Shown here: piece by piece, positions 16,629 through 25,777 of the stretch | Numbering within the stretch: the first letter of the stretch is position 1 | Layout of the letters: each line of letters starts with the position of its first letter | NCBI GenBank assembly: GCA_030637515.1 | Contig: DAOWGM010000073.1 | Location: forward strand, 1 to 64,000 | Length of the DNA: 64,000 nt | Source of the DNA: Bacteroidales bacterium | Lineage (GTDB): Bacteria; Bacteroidota; Bacteroidia; Bacteroidales; UBA12077 | Reading direction: 5' to 3' | The notes under the pieces: model-generated | What the model was told of the DNA's origin: nothing | Databases searched by the model: none | The model's input: the letters and a program-made list of their open reading frames with translations, nothing else | Made by a program: the position numbers and the translations under genes

Positions 16629-17225
16629 ATGAAAATTTGCTACATGAATGCTAATCTGGAAAACCTTTTAAAGTTTATAAATCAGTTTGTTGATTTTAAC
16701 GAAAAAGAAATAAAATCGGTACAAGAATTTGTTCAGCTTATTCAATTAAATAAAAATGAAATATTTATAAACGAAGGCGAGATTGCTGATCAAATTGCTT
16801 TTACAAATTCAGGTTATTTAAGAGTTTACTACAATCACGATGGGGAAGAAATAACACGAGATATTACACCTTTACATTCCTTTGCTACAGCGCTTCCCAG
16901 CTTCGTTTCGCAAACTCCTTCATTTGAAATAATACGAGCTATAACAGATTGCGAACTTTTAGTTATAAAAAAAGAAGATTTGGAATATCTATATTCTGAG
17001 TATCCTAAGTGGGAACGATTAGGAAGAAGAATAATAGAAGAAATGTTTGTTGAATCGCAATGCAGAATTTACTCATTCATAACTGAGACCGCAGAAACAC
17101 GTTATAAGAGAATATTAAAGCAGTATCCTGATATGATTCATGATGTTCCATTAAAGTATATTGCTGATTTCTTGGGAATTAAACTGCAATCTTTAAGTCG
17201 TTTACGTAAGAATATTGATTGGTAA
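16629..17225 (+). CDS. Crp/Fnr-family transcriptional regulator
   Basis: A 198-residue cytoplasmic regulator with a cAMP-binding-like N-terminal domain (KNEIFINEGEIADQIAFTNSGYLRVYYNHDGEE) and a C-terminal winged helix (VPLKYIADFLGIKLQSLSRLRKNIDW). It lacks the Fnr Cys cluster, as is typical for Bacteroidota Crp-like proteins with unknown ligand. It may begin at ATG 16629 or at ATG 16644. The gene stands 91 bases upstream of glpD on the same strand and could regulate the glycerol-3-phosphate genes; this is inference. It is a complete counterpart to the broken Crp/Fnr gene at 3394. Confidence 0.85.
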   Translation: MKICYMNANLENLLKFINQFVDFNEKEIKSVQEFVQLIQLNKNEIFINEGEIADQIAFTNSGYLRVYYNHDGEEITRDITPLHSFATALPSFVSQTPSFEIIRAITDCELLVIKKEDLEYLYSEYPKWERLGRRIIEEMFVESQCRIYSFITETAETRYKRILKQYPDMIHDVPLKYIADFLGIKLQSLSRLRKNIDW

Positions 17226-17316
17226 GTTTCTATAAGTTTATTTAACATTTGTTAAGCAGTTTATTCGTTATTTATTATGATCTTTGATAAAATATCAACC
17301 TAATACACTCTATTTT

Positions 17317-18948
17317 ATGAAACGACTTTTTGATGAACCATTTGAAAATCATTTTGATTTAATTATTATTGGAGGTGGAATATCTGGTGTTTCTGTCGCA
17401 TATGAAGCAGCAACACGTGGATTAAAGGTAGCACTATTCGAAAAGGGCGATTTTGGTGAAGCTACATCTGCTGCTACTTCCAAGCTAATTCATGGTGGGT
17501 TACGTTATCTGAAAAATTTGGAATTTGGATTAGTACGCGAATCGCTTTCGGAAAGGCGTATATTAGAAAATATAGCACCTAATTTTGTGTATCCAATGCC
17601 CTTTATGATTCCAACATATAGTAATCTTAAAAATAATAAGTTTTCTTTATTTATAGGAATGGTTTTATATGATTTCCTTTCATTGGATAAAGCATGGACA
17701 TGGGATAAAACAAAAAAGCTTCGGTTTCATAAGACAATAAGTGCAAAGCGTACAAAAAGAATTGAACCTTGTATTCCCAAAACAAAATTGACAGGGTCAA
17801 GTATTTATTACGATTGCCAGAATATAAATCCTGAACGTTTAACTTTAGGAATTTTAAATTCTGCTGTATCAAATGGAGCTAAAGTGGCTAATTACGCTAA
17901 AATAGAATCATTTATTATCGATAGTAGTACGGTGAAAGGAGTTAGGGTTGTTGATTTGCTGGAAAATAAAGAACATGAAATAACTGCTGATCTAACAATT
18001 AATTGTACCGGAGCATGGACAGATATAGTACTTAAAACTGCATCTGGTGAAAATAAAGTAAATCATAATATTCGTAGATCAGAAGGAATTCATATAATAA
18101 CTGAAAAATTATGTAGTAAGCATGCTGTTTTAATGATGACAAAAGAAGGTCGTCATGTTATGATGATACCTTGGAGAAATCACACTTTAATAGGAACTAC
18201 AGATAAAGAATATAACGGTCATCCTGATGAATACAAAGTAACAAAGCAAAGTATTGTAGAACTGGTGGATGAAATAAATGCTAATTATAGTACTGATATA
18301 ATTAAATACGAAGATATTCAATTTGCATATGGAGGATTACGACCACTTGTCGATAATCAAACCGAGGCATCGTATGAATCATCACGTAAATACGAAATAT
18401 TCGATAATTCTAAAGATGGATTAAATGGTTTGCTTACAGTAGAAGGTGGTAAATATACTACCAGCAGGAAGCTTGCAGAACATGTTGTGAAGAAAGTTTC
18501 CAAAAAACTGAATCGAAGTTTAGGTAGTTCAATTACTAAAAAAAGATATTTAGTTGATTCTGATATTAAAAACATGGAGAGTTTCATAAGACAATTGGTT
18601 TTACGATATCCTCAATTTCCTGAAGCTACAATTAATTATATTGGAAGAAACTATGGTTTGGAATGTCACACAATATTTCGTTTAGCTATGTACGACAAGC
18701 CTTTGATGGAAGTATTAACAAGCGATGGAGAAATTCTTGCCGAAGTAGTTTATGTTATCAAAAAGGAATTGGCATTTACCTTATCCGATATATTTTTCAG
18801 AAGAACAGGAATTGGTACTTTAGGTTATCCTGGTGATGAAGTTTTCAATAAGGTTGTGGAAACTACAAAGGATTACTTAAAGTGGGATGATAAGAAAACG
18901 CAAGATGAGATTAAAATTGTAATGAGTAAATTTAAATTACCTGAATAA
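17317..18948 (+). CDS. glpD: FAD-dependent glycerol-3-phosphate dehydrogenase
   Basis: A 543-residue flavoprotein of the GlpD/GlpA type that oxidises sn-glycerol-3-phosphate to DHAP and passes electrons to quinone. ATG 17317 is chosen over TTG 17284 because MKRLFDEPFENHFDLIIIGGG gives the usual N-terminus. Motifs: GGGISGVSVAYEAATRG (FAD dinucleotide site), ATSAATSKLIHGGLRYL, NCTGAWTD, RRSEGIHIITEK, IPWRNHTLIGTTD and the C-terminal DAO_C region. Two bases separate it from the AGPS-like gene, which points to an operon. Intact. Confidence 0.92.
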   Translation: MKRLFDEPFENHFDLIIIGGGISGVSVAYEAATRGLKVALFEKGDFGEATSAATSKLIHGGLRYLKNLEFGLVRESLSERRILENIAPNFVYPMPFMIPTYSNLKNNKFSLFIGMVLYDFLSLDKAWTWDKTKKLRFHKTISAKRTKRIEPCIPKTKLTGSSIYYDCQNINPERLTLGILNSAVSNGAKVANYAKIESFIIDSSTVKGVRVVDLLENKEHEITADLTINCTGAWTDIVLKTASGENKVNHNIRRSEGIHIITEKLCSKHAVLMMTKEGRHVMMIPWRNHTLIGTTDKEYNGHPDEYKVTKQSIVELVDEINANYSTDIIKYEDIQFAYGGLRPLVDNQTEASYESSRKYEIFDNSKDGLNGLLTVEGGKYTTSRKLAEHVVKKVSKKLNRSLGSSITKKRYLVDSDIKNMESFIRQLVLRYPQFPEATINYIGRNYGLECHTIFRLAMYDKPLMEVLTSDGEILAEVVYVIKKELAFTLSDIFFRRTGIGTLGYPGDEVFNKVVETTKDYLKWDDKKTQDEIKIVMSKFKLPE

Positions 18949-18950
18949 TT

Positions 18951-20585
18951 ATGAATACTACGTACAGAGATATCCTTAAATGGGGCGATAAACGCGAAAC
19001 TCAAATTGATCAGGGCACCATTAATGTTATCAAAGAAAAATTTGGATATTCTGAATCTGACTTAAAACAAAAGCATTTAGAAGGAAATCAGGAAGTTAAA
19101 CTCGATGTAAAATCTGATTTAGATCAAGAAATTCTTAAGCAATTTATTGAGATTGTCGGTAGTGATAATATTCAAACTGATGATTATTCCAGAGTTGTAC
19201 ACTCATATGGAAAATATTATGCTGATTTATTAAAATTAAGAATGGGAGTTGTTCCAACACCACCAGATGCAGTTATCTACCCCCGATCAGAAGATGAAAT
19301 AATTAATATAGTTGATATCTGCAATAAGAATAATATTGCAATTACACCTTTTGGAGGACAATCATCTGTAACTCGCGGAGTTGAAACACCGAAAGGTGGT
19401 ATTAGCCTTGATCTTACAAAGCATATAAATAAGGTTATTGAAGTTAATGAGATAAACTCAACTGTTACAGTTCAATCAGGAATGTTTGGTCCAGCATTTG
19501 AAGATTACCTGAACAATTTTGGAACAGGTTATTCTTGTGGGCATTTTCCACAATCGTTCGAATATTCAACAGTTGGAGGTTGGGTTGCTGCAAAAGGAGC
19601 AGGGCAAGCTTCTACGGGATATGGTAAAATAGAACATATGGTTTTATCATTGAAAGTAGTTACTCCAAATGGTATAATAAACACAAAAACATATCCGGCA
19701 AGTGCTCAGGGATGGGATTTACACCAGACTTTTTTGGGATCAGAAGGTACCTTAGGTGTAATTACTGAAGTTACAATGAAAATCCACAAATATCAACCTA
19801 ATAATACACAGCACGCTTCATTTATATTTAAAAATTTTGAATCTGCTATTGAGGCTATGCGAACTGTAATGCAAAGTGGAGTGGGAGTTCCTCATTTATT
19901 TAGAATTTCTGACCCTGAAGAATCAGAAATTGCATTTAAAACTAAAAACTTTAACGGAACCTTAGCTGACAAGTTTCTAAATACTATTGGATATAAATCC
20001 GGCGATCGTTGTTTAATGTTTGTTGCTGTTGAAGGGAGTAGATCATATACAAATCAGGTTATATCTTCGATTAAGAAAATAGCTAAAAAAAATAAAGCTT
20101 TTTCACTTGGTGCAAAACCAACAAAAAAATGGCTTAAACAAAGATATTCAAGTGCTTATTTACGCGATCCTTTAATGGATTTAGCTGTGATGACCGATAC
20201 ACTTGAAACAGCAGTAATGTGGGATAATCTTATTCCTTTGTGGACAGAAGTAAGAAAATATTTGAAAAGTCGCGAAAAGACAGTTGCAATGGTTCATATA
20301 TCGCATGTATACGAGAATGGAGCAAATTTATACTTTACCTTCTTAAGCCCAATGAAAAAAGGCGATGAGCTTAATGAATATACTGAGTTTCATAAAGGTA
20401 TTATTGAAACAATCCAGGCAAATAATGGTTCTTTATCTCATCATCATGGAGTTGGAAGAACTTTAGCTCCTTGGATGGAAAATGAATTAGGAAAAGAAAG
20501 TTTAAATTTAATGCAAGCTGTTAAAGATCACTTAGATCCGAATGGAATAATGAATCCTGGAAATACATTAGGATTAAAACCATAA
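18951..20585 (+). CDS. FAD-binding oxidase, alkyl-DHAP synthase-like
   Basis: A 544-residue VAO/PCMH-type flavoprotein. Key segments are PDAVIYPRSEDEI and ITPFGGQSSVTRGVE (FAD binding), GHFPQSFEYSTVGGWVA, YGKIEHMVLS, FLGSEGTLGVIT and, near the C-terminus, SLSHHHGVGRTLAPWM. The GHFPQS and triple-His signatures are those of alkyldihydroxyacetonephosphate synthases, which swap the acyl of acyl-DHAP for an alkyl in ether-lipid synthesis. The gene follows glpD, whose product DHAP would be the precursor. A different flavin oxidase role is possible; the substrate is inferred from motifs and context. Confidence 0.82.
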   Translation: MNTTYRDILKWGDKRETQIDQGTINVIKEKFGYSESDLKQKHLEGNQEVKLDVKSDLDQEILKQFIEIVGSDNIQTDDYSRVVHSYGKYYADLLKLRMGVVPTPPDAVIYPRSEDEIINIVDICNKNNIAITPFGGQSSVTRGVETPKGGISLDLTKHINKVIEVNEINSTVTVQSGMFGPAFEDYLNNFGTGYSCGHFPQSFEYSTVGGWVAAKGAGQASTGYGKIEHMVLSLKVVTPNGIINTKTYPASAQGWDLHQTFLGSEGTLGVITEVTMKIHKYQPNNTQHASFIFKNFESAIEAMRTVMQSGVGVPHLFRISDPEESEIAFKTKNFNGTLADKFLNTIGYKSGDRCLMFVAVEGSRSYTNQVISSIKKIAKKNKAFSLGAKPTKKWLKQRYSSAYLRDPLMDLAVMTDTLETAVMWDNLIPLWTEVRKYLKSREKTVAMVHISHVYENGANLYFTFLSPMKKGDELNEYTEFHKGIIETIQANNGSLSHHHGVGRTLAPWMENELGKESLNLMQAVKDHLDPNGIMNPGNTLGLKP

Positions 20586-20598
20586 ATTGAATTGCAAA

Positions 20599-20640
20599 GT
20601 TATCATCCTGTCCCGAAAGTTTTCGGGACAGGATGATAAC
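20599..20640. repeat. Perfect 20-bp inverted repeat (long hairpin)
   Basis: A 20-base left arm (20599-20618, GTTATCATCCTGTCCCGAAA) is mirrored exactly by 20621-20640 with only GT between. It is 14 bases after the AGPS-like gene. No T-run follows, so it resembles a REP/MITE-type palindrome or a 3'-end structure rather than an intrinsic terminator. Confidence 0.9.
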
Positions 20641-20658
20641 TTGTATAACTTATTGTCA

Positions 20659-20696
20659 CACTGAGCCTGCCTGAAGGAAGTCAGGCTTGTCGAAGG
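20659..20696. repeat. Extragenic repeat, CACTGAG...TTGTCGAAGG type
   Basis: CACTGAGCCTG through CAGGCTTGTCGAAGG, with an internal GCCTGCCTGA/TCAGGC hairpin. It shares CACTG and GTCGAAG words with 15882-15914 and ends one base before the first ATG of the FGGY kinase gene, so it may be part of that leader. Confidence 0.65.
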
Positions 20697-22286
20697 ATGA
20701 ATATTGAAAGGATGGAAAAAGAAGAAAAACAATATGTTATAGTTGTTGATGCTGGTACACAGTCAATTCGTGCTGTAATTATTGATTTGCAAGGTAATAT
20801 ATGTGAATTAGAACGTACCGAAATTGATCCATATTTTTCTGAACAACCTGGATATGCAGAACAAGATCCTGATTATTTATGGGATATTTTATGTGAAACT
20901 ACTCGGCGATTAATTAAAAACACATCAATACCTATTTCTCAAATAAAAGGCTTATCGGTTACATCACAGCGTGGAACAGTTGTAAATCTTGATAAAAATG
21001 GAAAATCTTTGCGTCCTGCAATTGTTTGGCTTGATCAACGTAAAGCAAAAGTTGAAAATTGGCCTAAGGGAATTATAAAAAAAGGTTTGCAGGTAATTAA
21101 TATGCATGAGTCATTAGTTCATGCAATAAAAGATGGAGAATCAAATTGGATTCGCCAGAATCAACCTGAAATATGGAAAAAAACCTATAAATATGTGTTT
21201 CTTTCTGCTTTTTTTAATCATAGATTGGTTGATAAATTTGTTGATTCAATAGGAAGTACAGTTGGATATATGCCATTTAATTATAAAAAACAAAAATGGT
21301 CGAAACCAACTGAAATTAATTTTAAACTTTTTCCTATTGAGCGCGATAAACTGGTTGATTTGGTTAAACCTTCAGAAAAGTTAGGGGAAATTACTATCAA
21401 AGCAGCAGAACAAACTGGTTTGCCTGTCGGGCTACCGGTAATTGCAGCTGCAGCTGATAAAGCATGTGAAGTATTAGGCTCAGGATGTATTTCTCCAGAA
21501 ATAGCTTGTCTTAGCTTTGGAACAACTGCTACTGTTGAAACAGTAAATAAGAAATATATAGAGGTCATAAAATTCTTTCCCTCATACCCAAGTGCAATTC
21601 CAAATTATTTTAACACGGAAGTTATGATTTACCGTGGGTATTGGATGATAAACTGGTTTAAAAAAGAATTTGGTCATAAGGAAATAGAACTTGCAAAAGA
21701 AAATGGCAAAACACCCGAAGAACTCTTTGATGAAATGATTAAAGATATTCCTCCAGGATCAATGGGATTAACTTTGCAACCATATTGGTCGCCTGGAGTA
21801 AAGATTCCAGGACATGAAGCAAAAGGAGCTATAATAGGATTCGGTGATGTTCACACCAGAGCACATTTGTATCGTTCTATTCTTGAAGGACTTACGTATG
21901 CATTAAAAGAAGGAGCAGAGCGAACTCAAAAGCGTACAGGTGTAAAAATTGAAAAACTGCGTATTTCTGGCGGTGGTTCTCAAAGTAATAATGCCATGCA
22001 AATGACAGCAGATATTTTCGACATGCCTGTTGAAAAACCGCATACATACGAAACTTCAGCACTTGGTGCAGCTATTAATTGTGTTGTTGGATTAAATTTA
22101 TATCCTGATTTCCAGTCGGCTATAAATAATATGTGTAGAGTAGGTGAAGTTTTTTTACCAAAATCTGAAAATCGTGACATTTATAAAAAGCTATATAATA
22201 AGGTGTATAAGAAAATGTACAAGCAATTAAAACCTTTGTATCACGATATCAGACATATTACGGATTATCCGAAAAAAGAGTTGTAA
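20697..22286 (+). CDS. FGGY-family carbohydrate kinase
   Basis: A 529-residue sugar kinase of the FGGY superfamily. N-terminal ATPase lobe: VVDAGTQSIRAVIID, YAEQDPDYLW, GLSVTSQRGT and PAIVWLDQR. C-terminal lobe: SFGTTATVETV, GSMGLTLQPYWSPGVKIPG and LRISGGGSQSNNAMQMTADIF. The FGGY group includes glycerol, xylulose and other polyol kinases; residues resemble an xylulokinase-like member more than GlpK. Start may be ATG 20697, immediately after a repeat, or ATG 20712 (MEKEEKQYVIVVDAG). It follows glpD and the AGPS-like gene on the same strand; a repeat and a hairpin lie between them. The substrate is unknown. Confidence 0.85.
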   Translation: MNIERMEKEEKQYVIVVDAGTQSIRAVIIDLQGNICELERTEIDPYFSEQPGYAEQDPDYLWDILCETTRRLIKNTSIPISQIKGLSVTSQRGTVVNLDKNGKSLRPAIVWLDQRKAKVENWPKGIIKKGLQVINMHESLVHAIKDGESNWIRQNQPEIWKKTYKYVFLSAFFNHRLVDKFVDSIGSTVGYMPFNYKKQKWSKPTEINFKLFPIERDKLVDLVKPSEKLGEITIKAAEQTGLPVGLPVIAAAADKACEVLGSGCISPEIACLSFGTTATVETVNKKYIEVIKFFPSYPSAIPNYFNTEVMIYRGYWMINWFKKEFGHKEIELAKENGKTPEELFDEMIKDIPPGSMGLTLQPYWSPGVKIPGHEAKGAIIGFGDVHTRAHLYRSILEGLTYALKEGAERTQKRTGVKIEKLRISGGGSQSNNAMQMTADIFDMPVEKPHTYETSALGAAINCVVGLNLYPDFQSAINNMCRVGEVFLPKSENRDIYKKLYNKVYKKMYKQLKPLYHDIRHITDYPKKEL

Positions 22287-22293
22287 TAATAAA

Positions 22294-22671
22294 CTATTTC
22301 TTGTCAATTATATCCCTACCAAAAGGAGTGAGGGCTAAGCCAGCAAGTTTGAAATGCTGATTACCAAATGGGATCCCAATTATGGTTATGTAAAGAATAA
22401 GTCCAAAAACAAGGTGAGAAAGTGCTATCCAAATTCCTCCTATAAAAATCCAAATAATATTAAATATTATATATAAACAACCACTGGAACGTTCACTTTG
22501 AATTGTTGTTTTACCAAATGGCCACAACGCAAGAACTCCTAACTTAAGTGTTTGTATTCCAAAAGGAATGCCTATTATAGTAATCATTAAAATGACACTG
22601 CTAATAAAATATTCAAGTGCAGTAATTATTCCTCCAAGCAATAGCCATAAAATGTTTCCAAGTATTCTCAT
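22294..22671 (-). CDS. YccF family small membrane protein
   Basis: A 125-residue inner-membrane protein made of two similar halves. Each half ends with a version of ITIIGIPFGxQxxKLxxLALxPFG (residues about 30-52 and 96-118), the hallmark of YccF (DUF307). Four hydrophobic segments are visible. The function of the family is unknown. The stop lies 7 bases from the convergent FGGY kinase stop, so the two transcripts end against each other. Confidence 0.87.
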   Translation of the reverse strand: MRILGNILWLLLGGIITALEYFISSVILMITIIGIPFGIQTLKLGVLALWPFGKTTIQSERSSGCLYIIFNIIWIFIGGIWIALSHLVFGLILYITIIGIPFGNQHFKLAGLALTPFGRDIIDKK

Positions 22672-22790
22672 AATCTATTTATATTTTTTATTATAAAACT
22701 AATAAATCTTTTAAGTATGTCCTAACGAAATAAATTGTTTGGCATAGTAATTGAATTTGATTTTTAGATTAATTATTAAAACGTAAAATT

Positions 22791-23534
22791 ATGATAACAA
22801 AGAGAATAGTCAGATTTGGCATATTTATATTGTTTGTTATAACAATGATTTCGTGTGATGAATGGTTAAATGACAGGATAGAAGGAAATAACCATGTTGT
22901 TTATAAAACACGCGACATTTCTGCCTTTAATGAAGTTGTTTCTACCGGAAACTTTGATGTAAAGATAGTTATAGCTGATTCTACATCACTTATTGTACAA
23001 GCAGAAGAGAATCTTTTTCCTTTTATTATGACCACTGTTCGCGGACAGAAATTTTATGCCGAGGTAAAAGACGATTACCAGATTGATAATAATCAACCTA
23101 TAAAGATATTTTTATCAACACCTAATTTGGAAGGAGTGATGCTTACTGGCTCCGGAATTATTGTATGCGATAGTTTAACAACTGACCTTTTAAGTGCTGA
23201 AATTACAGGATCAGGTAGAATTGAATTCTCTAAAGTTATAGCAAAAGATGTTATTGGGGATATTCCTGGACCGGGCGAAATTTTTATTTCGGGAGAAGCC
23301 GATAAAAGCGAATTTTATATTTCAGGATCGGGTAATATTCAATGTTTAGATTTACATCAAACTTATTGTTATTCAAATATTTCAGGATCGGGTAATATAT
23401 ATACGTATGTTATCGAATATCTTGAAGTTGATATATCCGGTTCTGGTAGTGTTTATTTCTCAGGAAGTCCAGAAATTGATTCATATATTTCAGGTTCCGG
23501 TCAGGTATTAAGATACACTTACAATATACATTAG
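22791..23534 (+). CDS. Head-GIN domain (DUF2807) lipoprotein
   Basis: A 247-residue envelope lipoprotein (lipobox ITMISC, C22) with the head-GIN/putative auto-transporter adhesin domain. It opens with RDISAFNEVVSTGNFDVKIV and then shows a beta-helix-like ladder with repeated SGSG motifs (SGSGNIQC, SGSGNIYT, SGSGSVYF, SGSGQVL). The fold is a right-handed parallel beta structure; the role is unknown, perhaps adhesion. A bidirectional terminator separates it from the convergent symporter gene. Confidence 0.85.
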   Translation: MITKRIVRFGIFILFVITMISCDEWLNDRIEGNNHVVYKTRDISAFNEVVSTGNFDVKIVIADSTSLIVQAEENLFPFIMTTVRGQKFYAEVKDDYQIDNNQPIKIFLSTPNLEGVMLTGSGIIVCDSLTTDLLSAEITGSGRIEFSKVIAKDVIGDIPGPGEIFISGEADKSEFYISGSGNIQCLDLHQTYCYSNISGSGNIYTYVIEYLEVDISGSGSVYFSGSPEIDSYISGSGQVLRYTYNIH

Positions 23535-23550
23535 TATAAACTATTGATTT

Positions 23551-23585
23551 AAAGGGGAGATTTTATTTGGAATCTCCCCTTTTTT
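23551..23585. terminator. Bidirectional intrinsic terminator
   Basis: AAAGGGGAGATT and AATCTCCCCTTT are perfect 12-bp arms around TTATTTGG, with T-runs on either strand. It lies between the stops of the GIN-domain gene and the symporter gene. Confidence 0.85.
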
Positions 23586-25239
23586 ATACACTAAGTTTTT
23601 CTCTTTTCGATTTTACTATCTCCTTTTTCGATTCTATCGTATCTATTACAGCTGCTCCAATGCTATCGCCCCAAACATTTATGGCTGTTCTGAATCTGTC
23701 TAATATCCAATCGATTGATAAAATAAGTCCGATTCCTTCAAGAGGTAAATTAACTGCTTTCATTACAATAACCATGGTTACCAAACCAGCTTGTGGAATT
23801 CCTGCGGCACCAATTGCAGCAAGTGTTGCAGTTAGAAATATAATTCCCATTGATACAGGGGGGAGATGAATTCCGTAGATTTGTGCTATAAATATTACAG
23901 CAACAGCTTCATATAATGCTGTTCCATCCATATTTACTGTTGCCCCAAGAGGTAGAACAAAACTTGCAGTTTTATCAGATACTTTATTTTCTTCAACAAC
24001 ACCTTTTAATGTTAAAGGTAAAGTAGCTGTACTGGAGGCTGTTGAAAAGGCATTAAGTAGGGCAGTAGCGACTCCTTTGGCATATTTCCCTGGATTTGTT
24101 TTGCCAAATATTTTAAGAATAAGTGGAAGTACTATTAATCCGTGTATAAGCAAACCAATCATAACTGTTATGCTATACTTTCCAAGAGATATCAATTCAG
24201 GGACAAAACCTTTAAAACCACCTGCCAATCCAATACGAGCAGCAATTAAGCCAAAAATACCAAATGGAGAAATAACAATAATCCAGTGGACAATTTTCAT
24301 TATTGCATCATTTAATATAGATAAAACATTAATTGCAGGAACTGCTTTTTCACCTAACAACGAAAGTGCAACTCCCAGTAATAATGCAAAAAATATTAAT
24401 GGAAGAATATCCATGTGTACCATTGCTGAAAATATATTGGACGGTATTAATCCCTGTTTGTCAGTTTCTTTATTGCCTATTAGCAGCTCATTCAGGGTAT
24501 TCCCAATATTTCTTACATCTTTACCATTAAGATCACCTTTAATAAATGAACTTATTTCAACACCAGTTCCTGTTGATTTTAATTGTGGTTCTGCCGAAAC
24601 TAATTGGCCATTGATACGATAAAAAGGTAATTGTGTTCCATCTTCGGCAGTAACATAATATAATTCCTCGGTCTTTAAATTCTCCCAAAGTTTCACTGTA
24701 ACTTTATTCTCTGAAAAAGATTCAATAACGCCCTTTACTTCCTGATCCACAAGTACTAAAACATATTGATCTGTATATTGATTTTTATCAAATATTTCAT
24801 CAGTTAAATATACTGTTCGATTATTTTCTCCTTTTACTATATAACTAAAATCAGGATGAGTTTCGCCAGGACTTATTCCTATACCTGGTTTAATAATATT
24901 AACCATAAAAATTCCGATTAATACAGCTATACTTGTTGTTACAAGATAATAAATAACCGTTTTACCACCTATGGATCCCAGTTTGCTAATATCGCCTAAA
25001 TGTGTAATTCCTATAATTAATGATAACATTACAATTGGAACTACAATCATCATTAATGAATTGAGAAAAACTTCACCTAATATATTAAATCGAACAGCGA
25101 AATCAGGGAACCAACCACCAACGATTGTGCCTACAATAATTGCTATAATTATTCCAAACAGAATAGAAGGACGTCTTCTTCTTTTTAATAAAGATTGCTG
25201 TTTATCAAACTTATTCGATTTTGAAATTGTATTATTCAT
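23584..25239 (-). CDS. Dicarboxylate/amino-acid:cation symporter with large loop insertion
   Basis: A 551-residue transporter of the DAACS family (GltP/DctA-like), which imports dicarboxylates or acidic amino acids with cations. Family signatures are present: STASSTATLPLTLK (HP1 region), LPLGATVNMDGTALYE (TM7, NMDGT) and AAIGAAGIPQAG (HP2). Eight or more membrane helices are visible. It is about 110 residues longer than GltP because of a soluble, hydrophilic stretch at about residues 125-230 (for example VLVLVDQEVKGVIESF), predicted outside the membrane between helices. It is intact and probably monocistronic. Confidence 0.88.
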   Translation of the reverse strand: MNNTISKSNKFDKQQSLLKRRRRPSILFGIIIAIIVGTIVGGWFPDFAVRFNILGEVFLNSLMMIVVPIVMLSLIIGITHLGDISKLGSIGGKTVIYYLVTTSIAVLIGIFMVNIIKPGIGISPGETHPDFSYIVKGENNRTVYLTDEIFDKNQYTDQYVLVLVDQEVKGVIESFSENKVTVKLWENLKTEELYYVTAEDGTQLPFYRINGQLVSAEPQLKSTGTGVEISSFIKGDLNGKDVRNIGNTLNELLIGNKETDKQGLIPSNIFSAMVHMDILPLIFFALLLGVALSLLGEKAVPAINVLSILNDAIMKIVHWIIVISPFGIFGLIAARIGLAGGFKGFVPELISLGKYSITVMIGLLIHGLIVLPLILKIFGKTNPGKYAKGVATALLNAFSTASSTATLPLTLKGVVEENKVSDKTASFVLPLGATVNMDGTALYEAVAVIFIAQIYGIHLPPVSMGIIFLTATLAAIGAAGIPQAGLVTMVIVMKAVNLPLEGIGLILSIDWILDRFRTAINVWGDSIGAAVIDTIESKKEIVKSKREKLSV

Positions 25240-25679
25240 ATTGAATTTGCTTGTATAATAGTTGATAAAGACCTTTAAATTACGGAATTTTTTAAAAGAA
25301 TAAAAAGTATTACAAACAAGACTATTGATTTAATTATAAACCTGACTTAAAAGTTACTGTTGATAACATATACTGAGTAAGGAAAGTTATTTTGTAAAAT
25401 ACTTTCATAACTTTGAACTTGCAACTCTTTCTTATGCATAATATCTCTTCCAAAATAGGAGTTAAGTTTAATTCTTAAGTCAAAATACGAAAAAAACATA
25501 TTTAGTCTGATTTTGATATTTCGTACATATACTAAAACTGAATTCAAATATTCAATTCTAAGAAGGTTAAAAATTAAGATAGAAATAGGAGTATTGGTAT
25601 TCCAAATAGATAATTGAATATAGATAATTATGTAACACTATTGAAAAATCATTATTACAAAAGTGAATATTTCGATAAG

Positions 25680-25691
25680 TTACAAATGTAA
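25680..25691. promoter_or_regulatory. TTACAnnTGTAA dyad
   Basis: TTACAAATGTAA, a palindromic word apart from the two central bases, in the 1-kb intergenic region. Confidence 0.4.
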
Positions 25692-25713
25692 TAAGACAAA
25701 AATGTACAACTAA

Positions 25714-25725
25714 TTACAATTGTAA
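25714..25725. promoter_or_regulatory. TTACAATTGTAA perfect dyad
   Basis: A perfect 12-bp palindrome, 34 bases from the previous dyad, with TGTACA between them. Confidence 0.42.
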
Positions 25726-25764
25726 CCATAAATTCATATTAATTAAGATTACATTTGGATACAC

Positions 25765-25777
25765 TTACAGATTGTAA
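25765..25777. promoter_or_regulatory. TTACA-GAT-TGTAA dyad
   Basis: The same arms as the neighbouring dyads but with a three-base spacer. A half-site TTACATTTGG lies just upstream. Confidence 0.32.

Noticed and set aside
24077-24622. 181-codon plus-strand frame opposite the symporter gene
   Set aside because: It mirrors a gene with clear DAACS motifs, and the translation is Pro/Asn-rich with no domain.
25347-25547. Minus-strand frame of 66 codons in the 1-kb intergenic region
   Set aside because: No domain, no conserved-looking start, and composition equal to the surrounding A+T-rich DNA.
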